A DNA stretch of 40,466 bases from Collinsella aerofaciens (GTDB taxonomy: Bacteria; Actinomycetota; Coriobacteriia; Coriobacteriales; Coriobacteriaceae). This document shows, piece by piece, positions 21,742 to 29,909 of the stretch. The stretch is from positions 1-40,466 of the forward strand of contig NZ_JADNDZ010000057.1 of NCBI RefSeq assembly GCF_015552075.1. Reading direction: 5' to 3'. The position numbers and the translations under genes were made by a program. How positions within the stretch are numbered: the stretch's first letter is position 1; each line of letters starts with the position of its first letter. The notes under the pieces were generated by a model, which did no database searches, was not told the DNA's origin, and was given only the letters and a program-made list of their open reading frames with translations.

Positions 21742-22446
21742 ATGCCTTATTACTATGGATACGGCTTTGGTATCGACCCGCTGTACCTGCTGGTTGTTCT
21801 TGTCTGCACGGTGCTTGGCCTTGCCGCACAGAACTATATCAACTCGACATATAAAACCTGGTCCAAGGTTCGCTCGGACGGCGACACGGGCGCCACGGTC
21901 GCTCGCCGCATGCTCGACGCCAGCGGCTGCAACGCCGTGGGTATCAAGGGTGTCGCTGGTGAGCTCACCGATCATTACAACCCGCAGGACAACAACCTGT
22001 ATCTGTCGGATGCCAACCGTTCAGGCGGGTCGGTCGCAAGCGTTGCCGTCGCCTGCCACGAGGCGGGCCATGCCGCCCAGCGTCAAAGTGGTTATGCCAT
22101 GATGAAGGTACGCACAGCCCTCGTGCCGGTCGTCAACTTTACCCAGAACACTTGGACCATCGTGTTGCTCATGGGTCTGTTTATGAACATCGCGGGACTC
22201 ACGACCCTCGCGCTGATCTTCTTCTCGTTTAGTGTGTTGTTCCAGTTGGTTACGCTGCCGGTCGAGATTGATGCCAGCCGCCGCGCCGTGGCGTATATCG
22301 AGCAGTCGGGTATGAGCTCCAAGCAGGTCAACGGTGCCAAGAAGGTCCTGACGGCAGCCGCGCTTACCTATGTTGCCGCAGCGCTCACTTCGATCATTCA
22401 GCTGCTCTATCTTATGGCTCGCTACAACAGAAACTCCAACCGATAA
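21742..22446 (+). CDS. YugP-type membrane zinc metallopeptidase
   Basis: The 234-residue membrane protein has an N-terminal helix (DPLYLLVVLVCTVLGLAAQ) and the zinc motif HEAGHAAQ (about residues 109-116). Two central helices follow (about 128-170), then the conserved EIDASRRAVAYIE that supplies the third metal ligand, and a last helix. It matches the neutral zinc metallopeptidase family 2, whose cellular substrates are unknown. GGAGG precedes the ATG. It lies 64 bp after rnd. Confidence 0.9.
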   Translation: MPYYYGYGFGIDPLYLLVVLVCTVLGLAAQNYINSTYKTWSKVRSDGDTGATVARRMLDASGCNAVGIKGVAGELTDHYNPQDNNLYLSDANRSGGSVASVAVACHEAGHAAQRQSGYAMMKVRTALVPVVNFTQNTWTIVLLMGLFMNIAGLTTLALIFFSFSVLFQLVTLPVEIDASRRAVAYIEQSGMSSKQVNGAKKVLTAAALTYVAAALTSIIQLLYLMARYNRNSNR

Positions 22447-22462
22447 CAAATTGGCTTGACAG

Positions 22463-22492
22463 GCGCCGCGGAGATTTGTGTCCCCGCGGCGC
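22463..22492 (+). terminator. GC-rich hairpin after the metallopeptidase gene
   Basis: A perfect 9-bp stem (22463-22471 with 22484-22492) lies between the metallopeptidase and xseA genes. It lacks a T-tract, so termination would be partial at best. Confidence 0.4.
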
Positions 22493-22561
22493 TGTACTAT
22501 GTGTTGGACTTGAATTTGCGCAGGGCCGGAGCCCTTGTGCACGATAACGAAAGGAGGCTGC

Positions 22562-24013
22562 GTGGCAGGCTGGAATCTGACCGGCAATGCCGTTTCCGCC
22601 GAGTTCGACGGTTCGGACGAGCAGGAGCGTAAGGAACTCAGCGTGAGCCAGGCGGTGGAGATCGCCGCCGGCGCGCTCGATGCCATTCCGCAGCTGAGCG
22701 TTTTGGGCGAGGTCACGGGCTTCCGTGGCCCCAATGCCCGAAGCGGCCACTGCTACTTTCAGATCAAGGACGACTCGGCGGCCGTCGACTGCATCATCTG
22801 GAAGGGTGCCTATCTCAAGCGCACGTTCGATCTGCGCGACGGCATGCAGGTGAGCTTTAAGGGCAGCTTCAATCTTTATAAGGCCACGGGCCGCATGAGC
22901 TTTGTCGCTCGCTCATTCTCGCTGGCGGGGGAGGGTCTGCTGCGTCAACAAGTGGCGCAACTGGCCGAAAAGCTGCGTCGCGAGGGCCTGATGGACGAAG
23001 CGCGCAAGCGCCGTATTCCGGTGTTCTGCTCCCGCGTGGCGGTCGTCACCTCGCTTTCGGGTGCCGTAATCGACGACGTCAAGCGCACATTGCGTCGTCG
23101 CAACCCGCTCGTCGAGCTCGTCTGCGTGGGCGCCAAGGTTCAAGGTGAGGGTGCGCCGGCTGAGCTCATTGAGGGCTTGCGCCGCGCCGCCGCCATCACG
23201 CCGGCGCCCGACTGTATTTTGCTGGTGCGCGGCGGCGGCTCCTTTGAGGACCTCATGACCTTTAACGACGAGGAGCTTGCTCGCGCGGTGGCGGCTTGTC
23301 CTGTGCCCGTGGTGACCGGCATTGGCCATGAGCCTGATACCTCGATTTGTGACATGGTGAGCGACCGCCGCGCCTCCACGCCCACGGCGGCGGCAGAATC
23401 GGTGGCGCCGGCTATGACGGAGTTGGCCGATGTGCTCGAGGCGCGCCATCAGCGTCTGGGTGCCGCGATGGCATCGATGATTGGGTCGAATCAGGTTGAT
23501 CTGGAGATGCTCGACCAGCGCGGTCGCCGCGCCTGGGATACCTATACGGCCCGCTTGGGCGATGCGCTCGATGCGGCTGCGTGCCGCCCGTGCCTCAACG
23601 ACCCAACGTTTATGGTCGAGCGTCGCGAGTCTGAGCTTGCCCTGACGGCCGATCGCCTGTCGGGCGCCATAGTACGCTCGGTCGGGACATTCCGCTCCAA
23701 CTTTGAGCGCCTGCCCGAGCGTCTGGTTGCAAGCACCTCGGGGCTCGATGGCAAGCGCCATGCGCTCGCGCTTGCGAGTTCCCGTCTGGAGCATCAGGGG
23801 CGCACGATGCTCAACAAGCCCGCGTCCGACCTGGGCCGTGCGGCAGCCTCGCTAGATGCCCTGTCGCCGCTCAAGGTGCTTGCCCGTGGTTATTCCATCG
23901 CGTACAGCGATGATGGGGTGGCCACGAGCGCCAAGACCTTTAAGGCCGGTGACGCCATCCGCGTGCGCATGGCAGACGGCAACGTGACGGCAACGGTCGA
24001 TACGGTCGAGTAG
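22562..24013 (+). CDS. xseA: exodeoxyribonuclease VII large subunit
   Basis: XseA is the catalytic subunit of exonuclease VII, which degrades single-stranded DNA during repair. The 483-residue protein has an N-terminal OB fold (about 25-120: LGEVTGFRGPNARSGHCYFQIKD) and the catalytic domain with VVTSLSGAVIDDV, LLVRGGGSFEDLMTF and GIGHEPDTSICDMVSDRRASTPTAAAE. A long alpha-helical part and the terminal LSPLKVLARGYSI strand complete it. The GTG at 22562 is preceded by AAAGGAGG (spacing 4); the frame also opens at 22535. xseB follows 42 bp later, the normal pairing. Confidence 0.95.
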   Translation: MAGWNLTGNAVSAEFDGSDEQERKELSVSQAVEIAAGALDAIPQLSVLGEVTGFRGPNARSGHCYFQIKDDSAAVDCIIWKGAYLKRTFDLRDGMQVSFKGSFNLYKATGRMSFVARSFSLAGEGLLRQQVAQLAEKLRREGLMDEARKRRIPVFCSRVAVVTSLSGAVIDDVKRTLRRRNPLVELVCVGAKVQGEGAPAELIEGLRRAAAITPAPDCILLVRGGGSFEDLMTFNDEELARAVAACPVPVVTGIGHEPDTSICDMVSDRRASTPTAAAESVAPAMTELADVLEARHQRLGAAMASMIGSNQVDLEMLDQRGRRAWDTYTARLGDALDAAACRPCLNDPTFMVERRESELALTADRLSGAIVRSVGTFRSNFERLPERLVASTSGLDGKRHALALASSRLEHQGRTMLNKPASDLGRAAASLDALSPLKVLARGYSIAYSDDGVATSAKTFKAGDAIRVRMADGNVTATVDTVE

Positions 24014-24055
24014 GCCGCGTTTCATAGCGATAAACCTTTAGGAAAGGAAACAGAT

Positions 24056-24322
24056 ATGGCAGAGAAAACCCCGGTCGAGCAGCTTACGTACAAGCAGGCT
24101 TCGCAGGAGTTGGAGCTCATCATCCGCAGCTTGGAGTCGGGCGATATGGAGCTCGAGGAGTCGCTCGAGAGCTATACCCGCGGCGTCGAGCTCCTCAAGA
24201 GCCTGCGCACCCGCCTGTCCGATGCCGAGCAGAAGGTCTCGGTGCTTCTTAAGGACGTCGACGGCAACGACGTGCTCGCCGACGGCGAAGCCGCCAACAC
24301 CGACGACAACCTCTCGTTCTAA
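24056..24322 (+). CDS. xseB: exodeoxyribonuclease VII small subunit
   Basis: XseB forms helical hairpins that bind XseA in the exonuclease VII complex. The 88-residue product contains the family pattern LTYKQASQELELIIRSLESGDMELEESLESYTRGVELLKSLRTRLSDAEQKV at about residues 9-62, then an acidic tail. AGGAAAGG precedes the ATG. It is cotranscribed with xseA. Confidence 0.95.
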   Translation: MAEKTPVEQLTYKQASQELELIIRSLESGDMELEESLESYTRGVELLKSLRTRLSDAEQKVSVLLKDVDGNDVLADGEAANTDDNLSF

Positions 24323-24371
24323 CCATCCCGACCAAATATAATTACCTTGGTCTGTGAGAAAGGAACCAACC

Positions 24372-24707
24372 ATGTGCGATTGCATCTTCTGCAAAATTGC
24401 CAACCACGAGATCCCCTCGACCGTTGTCTATGAGGACGACCAGGTCATCGCCTTCGACGACCTCAATCCCCAGGCGCCGGTCCATACGCTCGTGATCCCC
24501 AAAAAGCACTACAGCGATATCGCCGATAACGTGCCGGCCGAGACCATGGGCGCCATGGCTCACGCCATCCAGGAGGTCGCTAAGGCCAAGGGCTTGGCGG
24601 ACGGTTTCCGCGTCATCTCCAACAAGGGCGTCAACGCCGGCCAGACCGTCATGCACTTCCATATGCACGTCCTCGGCGGCAAGAACCTGGGCGAGAACCT
24701 CATCTGA
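24372..24707 (+). CDS. HIT-family nucleotide phosphohydrolase/hydrolase
   Basis: The 111-residue protein begins MCDCIFCKIANHEIPS, with the zinc-type cysteines of the Hint branch, and ends with the histidine triad HFHMHVLGGKNLG (about 96-108). Hint enzymes hydrolyse nucleoside phosphoramidates and AMP-lysine adducts. AAAGGA lies 8 nt before the ATG at 24372; the open frame begins 18 bp earlier but that GTG lacks a site. It follows xseB by 49 bp and may share its transcript. Confidence 0.93.
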   Translation: MCDCIFCKIANHEIPSTVVYEDDQVIAFDDLNPQAPVHTLVIPKKHYSDIADNVPAETMGAMAHAIQEVAKAKGLADGFRVISNKGVNAGQTVMHFHMHVLGGKNLGENLI

Positions 24708-24748
24708 GGACGCGTAGGCCGTCGACTTGGCTGCCTTTGGAGTAACCT

Positions 24749-25639
24749 ATGCAGCTTTCTCAACTCGAATACCTTCAAGCGGTAGCGAACTACGGCGGCG
24801 TGCGCAAAGCGGCTCGAGCCGTTCATGTGAGCCCACAGGCCGTTTCGTCGGCAATAAAAAAGTTGGAATCTGAGTATCAGATTGTTTTGCTCGACCGATC
24901 GGCGGGGGAGGCTATTTTGTCTCCTGCGGGCCGAGAGTTTGCGTGTCGTGCACGCGTGATCCTGGCGCAAGTCGACGATCTCAAAAAGTGCGCTCAATCG
25001 GGGAACGGCGGCGTTTCGCCCGACGGCCATTTCCGTCTTTACGCCCCCTGTCTTCACGGGCGGGGGCGCCTTTTTTTCGAAAATTGGTACGACTCGTTTG
25101 AAAGTTCGCACCCTCAGATTCACCTTGATGTGTGGCATCAGCCAACGGCTACATGTTTTGAATCACTTGTGCTTGGCATTTCGGATGCGGCCATCTCATT
25201 TGAGGAACCAAGGGACAGTGTCCTTTCTTCGAAATACTTGGGCGAAAAGGAGCTCAAGGTTCTTTCGTGCCCAGCGGGTCATCAATCTGTGGAAGCTATG
25301 ACTATTCGTGAGCTACTGGGCGGCAGGCTCGCTGTTCCAATTAATTTGTCACCCTGTCTCAATGCAATTAACCAATGTCCCGAAGCCCAGCTTGTTAATT
25401 TCCGTTTCCGTGATGTCGAATACGGAAGCAGGGCTCAGATTGAGTTTCTTCAAGCTGGGGGATTGATATTGAGTTTATCTGGCTCTTCTCTTGCATCGGA
25501 TGGATCAGAAGTGAGCGAGTGCTCCATTGAAGGATCGCGTGACGTAACCTTGCCTATCTACTTTTGCTATCGGCAAAATGCGTGGACTGATCGACACCAG
25601 GCGGTTTTCCTTCACCTATTGCGCCATCTCGCTTCGTGA
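24749..25639 (+). CDS. LysR-family transcriptional regulator
   Basis: The 296-residue protein has an N-terminal winged HTH (MQLSQLEYLQAVANYGGVRKAARAVHVSPQAVSSAIKKLE, about 1-40) and a periplasmic-binding-like effector domain after about residue 90. The effector domain shows little resemblance to well-known regulators; ligand unknown. Base composition is visibly less GC-rich than the flanking xse and ack genes. An MFS transporter follows on the same strand 119 bp downstream, so it may control that gene. SD TTTGGAG precedes the ATG. Confidence 0.88.
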   Translation: MQLSQLEYLQAVANYGGVRKAARAVHVSPQAVSSAIKKLESEYQIVLLDRSAGEAILSPAGREFACRARVILAQVDDLKKCAQSGNGGVSPDGHFRLYAPCLHGRGRLFFENWYDSFESSHPQIHLDVWHQPTATCFESLVLGISDAAISFEEPRDSVLSSKYLGEKELKVLSCPAGHQSVEAMTIRELLGGRLAVPINLSPCLNAINQCPEAQLVNFRFRDVEYGSRAQIEFLQAGGLILSLSGSSLASDGSEVSECSIEGSRDVTLPIYFCYRQNAWTDRHQAVFLHLLRHLAS

Positions 25640-25758
25640 GACCATTTGGCATCGCGTCGTCAAGTGAATAGTGACGCTTCGTAACGCATGGTTGACGGCT
25701 TTGCTCTCATACTTTTCCAAGATTTCGGTTTGGATTATTGACTCTTGGAGGGCGAGGT

Positions 25759-26919
25759 ATGAGAAACCGTATGGTTTTGCTCTATATGACGTTCGTTTTC
25801 CTGTCGAACTTCAGCACCATCTTGTATTTTCTGACGGTTTACCTTGAGTTTGTCGGCTTCTCGATGGTGGCGATATCCAGCATGATGATCGCCTACCAAG
25901 TGAGCAAGTTCATTCTGGAGGTTCCTACTGGCTATATTGCTGACAGGTTTGGGCGAAAGGTAAGCGGCCTCGTTGGCGTCGCGGGAATGCTCGGATATTA
26001 CACCGCTCTGCTCCTCGTCCGATCTCCTCTGCTCTTAATCGGTGCGTTTGCTCTCAAAGGTCTTGCCGTTGCATGTGTGAGCGGATCCATCGAAGCGATT
26101 TACATTGACAGTGTCTCTCAGGACCAACTCGTGAGACTTAATGTCGTTGAACGATTTGTCTTCTACGCGTCTTATGCCCTCTCCGCTTGTGTGGGCGGTT
26201 TCATTTCGTCCGCCGGCGCGTATCTCATTGGGCTTTCGGTCGATATCATCGCAATGGTGCTGACATTGGTTGTCGTTGTCTGTATTCCTGAGGGGCGAAG
26301 CGGAGGCACTGCTGCAATACCCGTGCGTAGAATTAGCCCGAAGATGATCAAGGCCGCTATTGCGGGCAATAGCATTCTTTGCTCGGCGTTCATCATGGAT
26401 TGTTCCCAAGCATTTGCTTTCGTCGCTCTGGAAGACTTTTTCTCACTGCTGCTTGCAGGTCGCGGAATGAATGCCGTCGCTTCTGGCGTGACCATTGCGG
26501 TCCAGCTCCTTGTCTCCGCCTCCATAGGGTTTTTTGTGCCCAGTGTGGTTGCTCATGTCGACAAGGGCCGTTTTGCGCGTATTTGCGGCATCGTTCGTCT
26601 TTTCTTGGCTGCTTTGTTTTTGAACCCCTTAACTCCAGCCTATTTATTGCCTGTGTTCTATGTGCTGCAGACGGTCGCTTACGCGTTGTTTGCTCCGATC
26701 AAATACTCAGTTTTTCAAAATGCTGCCGATTCATCGATGCGCTGTTCGCTGATTTCGGTTCAAAGCCAGATGGTGGCGGTGGGCGCCGTTCTTTTCTATC
26801 TGCTCAATGCTGTGTTGAGTAGCGTTGTGGGTATTCGGGTTGTGTTGCTTGCTGCGCTTGGGATTTCTTCGTTGGCGTATATTCCCGCGCTGTTTCGTCT
26901 TACAAGTCAAAGGCCATGA
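25759..26919 (+). CDS. major facilitator superfamily transporter
   Basis: The 386-residue protein has about twelve hydrophobic helices and the MFS loop 2-3 motif as YIADRFGRKVSGLVG (about residues 61-75). The loop between helices 6 and 7 is basic (RRISPKMIKA). It resembles drug-efflux or sugar-efflux MFS proteins, but the substrate is not readable. The ATG at 25759 is preceded by GGAGGGCGAGG; an upstream in-frame TTG (25738) is rejected. Base composition is lower in GC than neighbours, like the LysR gene before it, and the pair may have arrived together. Confidence 0.85.
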   Translation: MRNRMVLLYMTFVFLSNFSTILYFLTVYLEFVGFSMVAISSMMIAYQVSKFILEVPTGYIADRFGRKVSGLVGVAGMLGYYTALLLVRSPLLLIGAFALKGLAVACVSGSIEAIYIDSVSQDQLVRLNVVERFVFYASYALSACVGGFISSAGAYLIGLSVDIIAMVLTLVVVVCIPEGRSGGTAAIPVRRISPKMIKAAIAGNSILCSAFIMDCSQAFAFVALEDFFSLLLAGRGMNAVASGVTIAVQLLVSASIGFFVPSVVAHVDKGRFARICGIVRLFLAALFLNPLTPAYLLPVFYVLQTVAYALFAPIKYSVFQNAADSSMRCSLISVQSQMVAVGAVLFYLLNAVLSSVVGIRVVLLAALGISSLAYIPALFRLTSQRP

Positions 26920-26955
26920 GCATCCAGGCATCGATAACTTATATATCAACGCAAT

Positions 26956-26983
26956 AAACCCGAGCGCGAGGGCGTTTGGGTTT
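26956..26983 (+). terminator. hairpin between the MFS gene and the first acetate kinase gene
   Basis: AAACCCGAGCGC (26956-26967) pairs with GCGTTTGGGTTT (26972-26983) with two G-U pairs. It could end the MFS transcript, though no T-run follows. Confidence 0.4.
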
Positions 26984-27039
26984 ACTATTGAAGCGTATGT
27001 AACCTGGCGGCGCCACACCGCCTGTTAGTAGGGAGACAC

Positions 27040-28218
27040 ATGAACGTTCTGGTCGTCAACGCGGGATCTTCGACCCTTAAGTATCAGGTCATCGACACCA
27101 AGTCCCATAAGGTGTCCGCAAAGGGCTCCTGCGAGCGCGTCTGCTTTACCGGTGGTACCTTCACCCATGCTGCCAATGGCTCCAAGAAGGTGACCGAGAA
27201 CATCGAGTTCCCCGACCACAAGGTCGCCATCGAGGTCGTCCTGAAGGACCTTGAGGCCAACGGCGTCAAGATCGAGGGCATCGGCCACCGTATCGTTCAG
27301 GGCGGTTGGTACTTTGGTGATTCCTCCCTCGTCGACGAGGACGTCCTCGCCAAGATTCGCGAGGTCGCCCCGCTGGCGCCGCTGCACAACAACCCCGAGG
27401 CCAACGTTATCGAGTACTGCCTGGAGCAGTATCCCGATCTGCCCAACGTCACGGTCTACGACACCGCTTTCCACTTCAACATGCCCGAGGTCGCCAAGAC
27501 CTACGCTCTGCCCAAGGACGTTTGCGACAAGCTGCACATCCGTAAGTACGGCGCTCACGGCACCAGCTATCGCTACATCTCCAAGAAGGTTGCCGAGATG
27601 ACCAACGGCGAGGCCCGCAAGGTTGTCGTGTGCCATATCGGCTCTGGCGCTTCCTTGTGCGCCATCGAGGACGGCAAGTGCATGGACACCACCATGGGCT
27701 TGACGCCGCTCGACGGCGTCATGATGGGCACCCGCTGCGGTTCCATCGACCCGGCTACCGTGTGCTACCTGCAGCGCGAGGGCGGCTACACCTTCGACGA
27801 GGTCGACGAGATGATGAACAAGAAGTCCGGCCTTTTGGCTGTGACCGGCGGCAAGACCAACGACTGCCGCAACGTCGAGGAGCTCGCCGCTGCCGGTGAC
27901 CCTGAGGCTCAGCTCGCCTTCGATATGTTCGTCTACAAGATTGCCGCCAAGGCCGCCGAGATGGCAACCTCCATGTGCGGCATGGACACGCTTGTCTTTA
28001 CCGCCGGCATCGGCGAGCACGCTCCGGCTGTCCGCGCCGGTGTGGCCGACCGTCTGGCCTTTATGGGCGTCAAGATGGACCATGCCCGCAACGCCCTGCG
28101 TGGCGACGGCGCCTGGTGCCTGTCCGCCAAGGATTCCAAGGTCAAGATCTTCGTCATCCCCACGGACGAGGAGTTCATGATCGCTTCCGACGTCGAGCGC
28201 ATCGTCAACGGCAAGTAA
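27040..28218 (+). CDS. ackA: acetate kinase, first copy
   Basis: Acetate kinase converts acetyl phosphate and ADP to acetate and ATP, the substrate-level ATP step of fermentation. The 392-residue protein has all ASKHA-fold markers: VLVVNAGSSTLKYQ (1-15), GIGHRIVQGG, FDTAFH-type segment YDTAFHFNMP, KYGAHGTSYRY, CHIGSGASLCAIEDGK and FTAGIGEHAPAVR. AGTAGGGAG precedes the ATG. Codons are strongly biased to C-ending forms, suggesting high expression. A second copy follows 164 bp later, and pta is convergent nearby. Confidence 0.95.
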   Translation: MNVLVVNAGSSTLKYQVIDTKSHKVSAKGSCERVCFTGGTFTHAANGSKKVTENIEFPDHKVAIEVVLKDLEANGVKIEGIGHRIVQGGWYFGDSSLVDEDVLAKIREVAPLAPLHNNPEANVIEYCLEQYPDLPNVTVYDTAFHFNMPEVAKTYALPKDVCDKLHIRKYGAHGTSYRYISKKVAEMTNGEARKVVVCHIGSGASLCAIEDGKCMDTTMGLTPLDGVMMGTRCGSIDPATVCYLQREGGYTFDEVDEMMNKKSGLLAVTGGKTNDCRNVEELAAAGDPEAQLAFDMFVYKIAAKAAEMATSMCGMDTLVFTAGIGEHAPAVRAGVADRLAFMGVKMDHARNALRGDGAWCLSAKDSKVKIFVIPTDEEFMIASDVERIVNGK

Positions 28219-28232
28219 TTGATGCAAGGGGA

Positions 28233-28269
28233 GGGGACTGGATGGCCTTGTGCCGTTCAGCCCCCTTTT
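28233..28269 (+). terminator. terminator after the first acetate kinase gene
   Basis: The arm at 28233-28246 pairs with 28252-28265 at 13 of 14 positions, followed by TTTTA. It indicates that the two acetate kinase genes can be separate transcripts. Confidence 0.75.
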
Positions 28270-28285
28270 ATGCGCTTTGAGCGAA

Positions 28286-28311
28286 GAGTTTAATAGATAA
28301 TTATTGAACTC
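28286..28311 (+). promoter_or_regulatory. palindrome around a -10-like box before the second acetate kinase gene
   Basis: GAGTTTAATA (28286-28295) and TATTGAACTC (28302-28311) are inverted repeats with one mismatch, enclosing GATAAT. This resembles an operator over a promoter -10 and would give the second gene its own control. Confidence 0.4.
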
Positions 28312-28382
28312 TGATAACTTCTTATTAAGGATACGGCCGCCTTATAGGTTTGCCGACCGTACTGTAATCACGAAGGAGTCTC

Positions 28383-29561
28383 ATGAACGTACTTGTTGTC
28401 AACGCCGGCAGCTCGAGCCTTAAATATCAGCTTTTGGACACCGATACTCGCGAGGTCTTCGCCAAGGGCAACTGCGAGCGCATCGGCTCGGAGATGGGCA
28501 TCTTTGGCCACTCCGAGAACGGTGGTGCCAAGCAGACCGAGGAGATTCCCTTCCCCGATCATCGCTCTGCTATCGCTCGCGTGCTCGAGGAGCTCGAGAA
28601 GACCGACTTTACGATCGATGGCATTGGGCATCGCATCGTTCAGGGCGGTTGGCACTTCGATGATTCCGCGGTCGTCGACGATGAGGTCATGGCCAAGATC
28701 CTTGAGGTGGCGCCACTTGCCCCGCTGCACAACTACGGTGAGGCCGCAGCAATTGAGTATTGCCGCGAGAAATATCCGGAGCTGCCCAACGTGGCCGTCT
28801 TCGATACGTCGTTCCATATGACGATGCCCGAGGTCGCCTACACCTACGCCCTGCCCAAGGACGTCTGCGACAAGTACCACGTGCGCAAGTACGGCGCCCA
28901 CGGCACGAGTCACCGTTACGAGTGGATGATGGCCAAGGAGATCCTGGGCACGCGCTGCCACCGTCTGCTGTCGTGCCACCTGGGCAACGGCGCCTCGCTC
29001 GCCGCTATCGAGGACGGCGTATGCCGCGATACCACGATGGGCTTGACGCCGCTCGACGGTCTGATGATGGGCACTCGCTGTGGTTCCATTGACCCGGCCA
29101 CCGTGTGCTACCTCCAGCGCGAGGGAGGCTACAGCTATCAGGAAGTTGATGACATGATGAACAAGCAGTCTGGTCTGCTTGCCATCTCGGGCATCTCCAA
29201 CGACGCCCGCGACATCCGTACACGCGCCTCCGAGGGCGACGAGCGCTGCCTGCTCGCCTTCGATATGTTCGCCTACAAGGCCATGCAGCAGGCCGGCTCC
29301 ATGATCGCTTCCATGGCGGGCGTGGACACCATCACCTTTACCGCCGGCATCGGCGAGAACGACTGGTCGATCCGCAAGGCCTTCTGCGACTGCTTTGAGT
29401 GGCTGGGCGTACGCATCGACAACAACAAGAACCGCGAGGCCGTGGGCAACGGCCCGCAGGTCATCAGCGCCGCCGGTTCCGCCGTCACGGTCATGGTCAT
29501 CCCCACCGACGAGGAATACATGATCGCCCACGACGTCGAGCGTCTGACCAAGAACAACTAG
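28383..29561 (+). CDS. ackA: acetate kinase, second copy
   Basis: This 392-residue paralogue of the gene just upstream has the same length and all motifs intact: VLVVNAGSSSLKYQ, GIGHRIVQGGWHF, VFDTSFHMTMP, KYGAHGTSHRYEW, CHLGNGASLAAIEDG, FTAGIGENDWSIR. It diverges clearly in the first 70 residues and in the C-terminal third, so it is not a recent duplicate. The usual ackA-type HGTSHRY is kept here whereas the first copy has HGTSYRY. It may differ in kinetics, direction, acyl-chain preference or regulation. AAGGAG precedes the ATG. Confidence 0.94.
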   Translation: MNVLVVNAGSSSLKYQLLDTDTREVFAKGNCERIGSEMGIFGHSENGGAKQTEEIPFPDHRSAIARVLEELEKTDFTIDGIGHRIVQGGWHFDDSAVVDDEVMAKILEVAPLAPLHNYGEAAAIEYCREKYPELPNVAVFDTSFHMTMPEVAYTYALPKDVCDKYHVRKYGAHGTSHRYEWMMAKEILGTRCHRLLSCHLGNGASLAAIEDGVCRDTTMGLTPLDGLMMGTRCGSIDPATVCYLQREGGYSYQEVDDMMNKQSGLLAISGISNDARDIRTRASEGDERCLLAFDMFAYKAMQQAGSMIASMAGVDTITFTAGIGENDWSIRKAFCDCFEWLGVRIDNNKNREAVGNGPQVISAAGSAVTVMVIPTDEEYMIAHDVERLTKNN

Positions 29562-29583
29562 TGCGTTCGCTTGCGATTGAACG

Positions 29584-29617
29584 AAAGGCCTCCTGAGCAG
29601 CAGCTCAGGAGGCCTTT
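29584..29617 (+). terminator. strong terminator after the second acetate kinase gene
   Basis: A perfect 15-bp stem (29584-29598 with 29603-29617, loop AGCA) ends in TTTTT. Confidence 0.95.
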
Positions 29618-29770
29618 TTGCTAGCAGGCGGAAATTCCAGTCCCAAAGTGATCATCACCAGTAACGCCTGCGCTCCCAGCAACGACACCCATCCATTCAG
29701 ATCCTCAGCCCCAGCTCGTAGCCAAGCCGCCGTCCACTCCAGATGCCCTGATTGCTACGTGGCGGCAGGG

Positions 29771-29891
29771 GCCCTACAGGGTAAAGCTCTGAAAACTTTC
29801 CGCAGGACGCATGAAACCCCCGCCGCACGAAGTGCGCAGCGGGGGTTTCATGCATGTCCGAGGACGTTTTCAGAGCTTTACCCTGTAGGGT
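29771..29891. repeat. long nested palindrome between ackA and pta (element A)
   Basis: Outer arms of 25 bp (29772-29796 with 29866-29890) are perfectly complementary. Inside, 29809-29823 pairs perfectly with 29839-29853 (15 bp), and CGCAC/GTGCG closes a central GAA loop (29824-29836). It lies between convergent genes, where it can act as a bidirectional terminator or 3'-end stabiliser, but has no flanking T-run. The architecture resembles elements B (33381) and C (33584), with a core beginning TTTCCGCA in place of AGTTCCGCA. The stretch 29618-29770 shows no gene. Confidence 0.8.
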
Positions 29892-29909
29892 CCCGAGGGG
29901 ATATGTTCG

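Noticed and set aside
22456-22500. TTGACA and TACTAT as a promoter for xseA
   Set aside because: Spacing is 33 bp, and a GC-rich hairpin lies between them.
27025-29531. Long minus-strand open frames opposite both acetate kinase genes
   Set aside because: The two antisense frames resemble each other only because the sense genes are paralogues; no start signals or domains are present.
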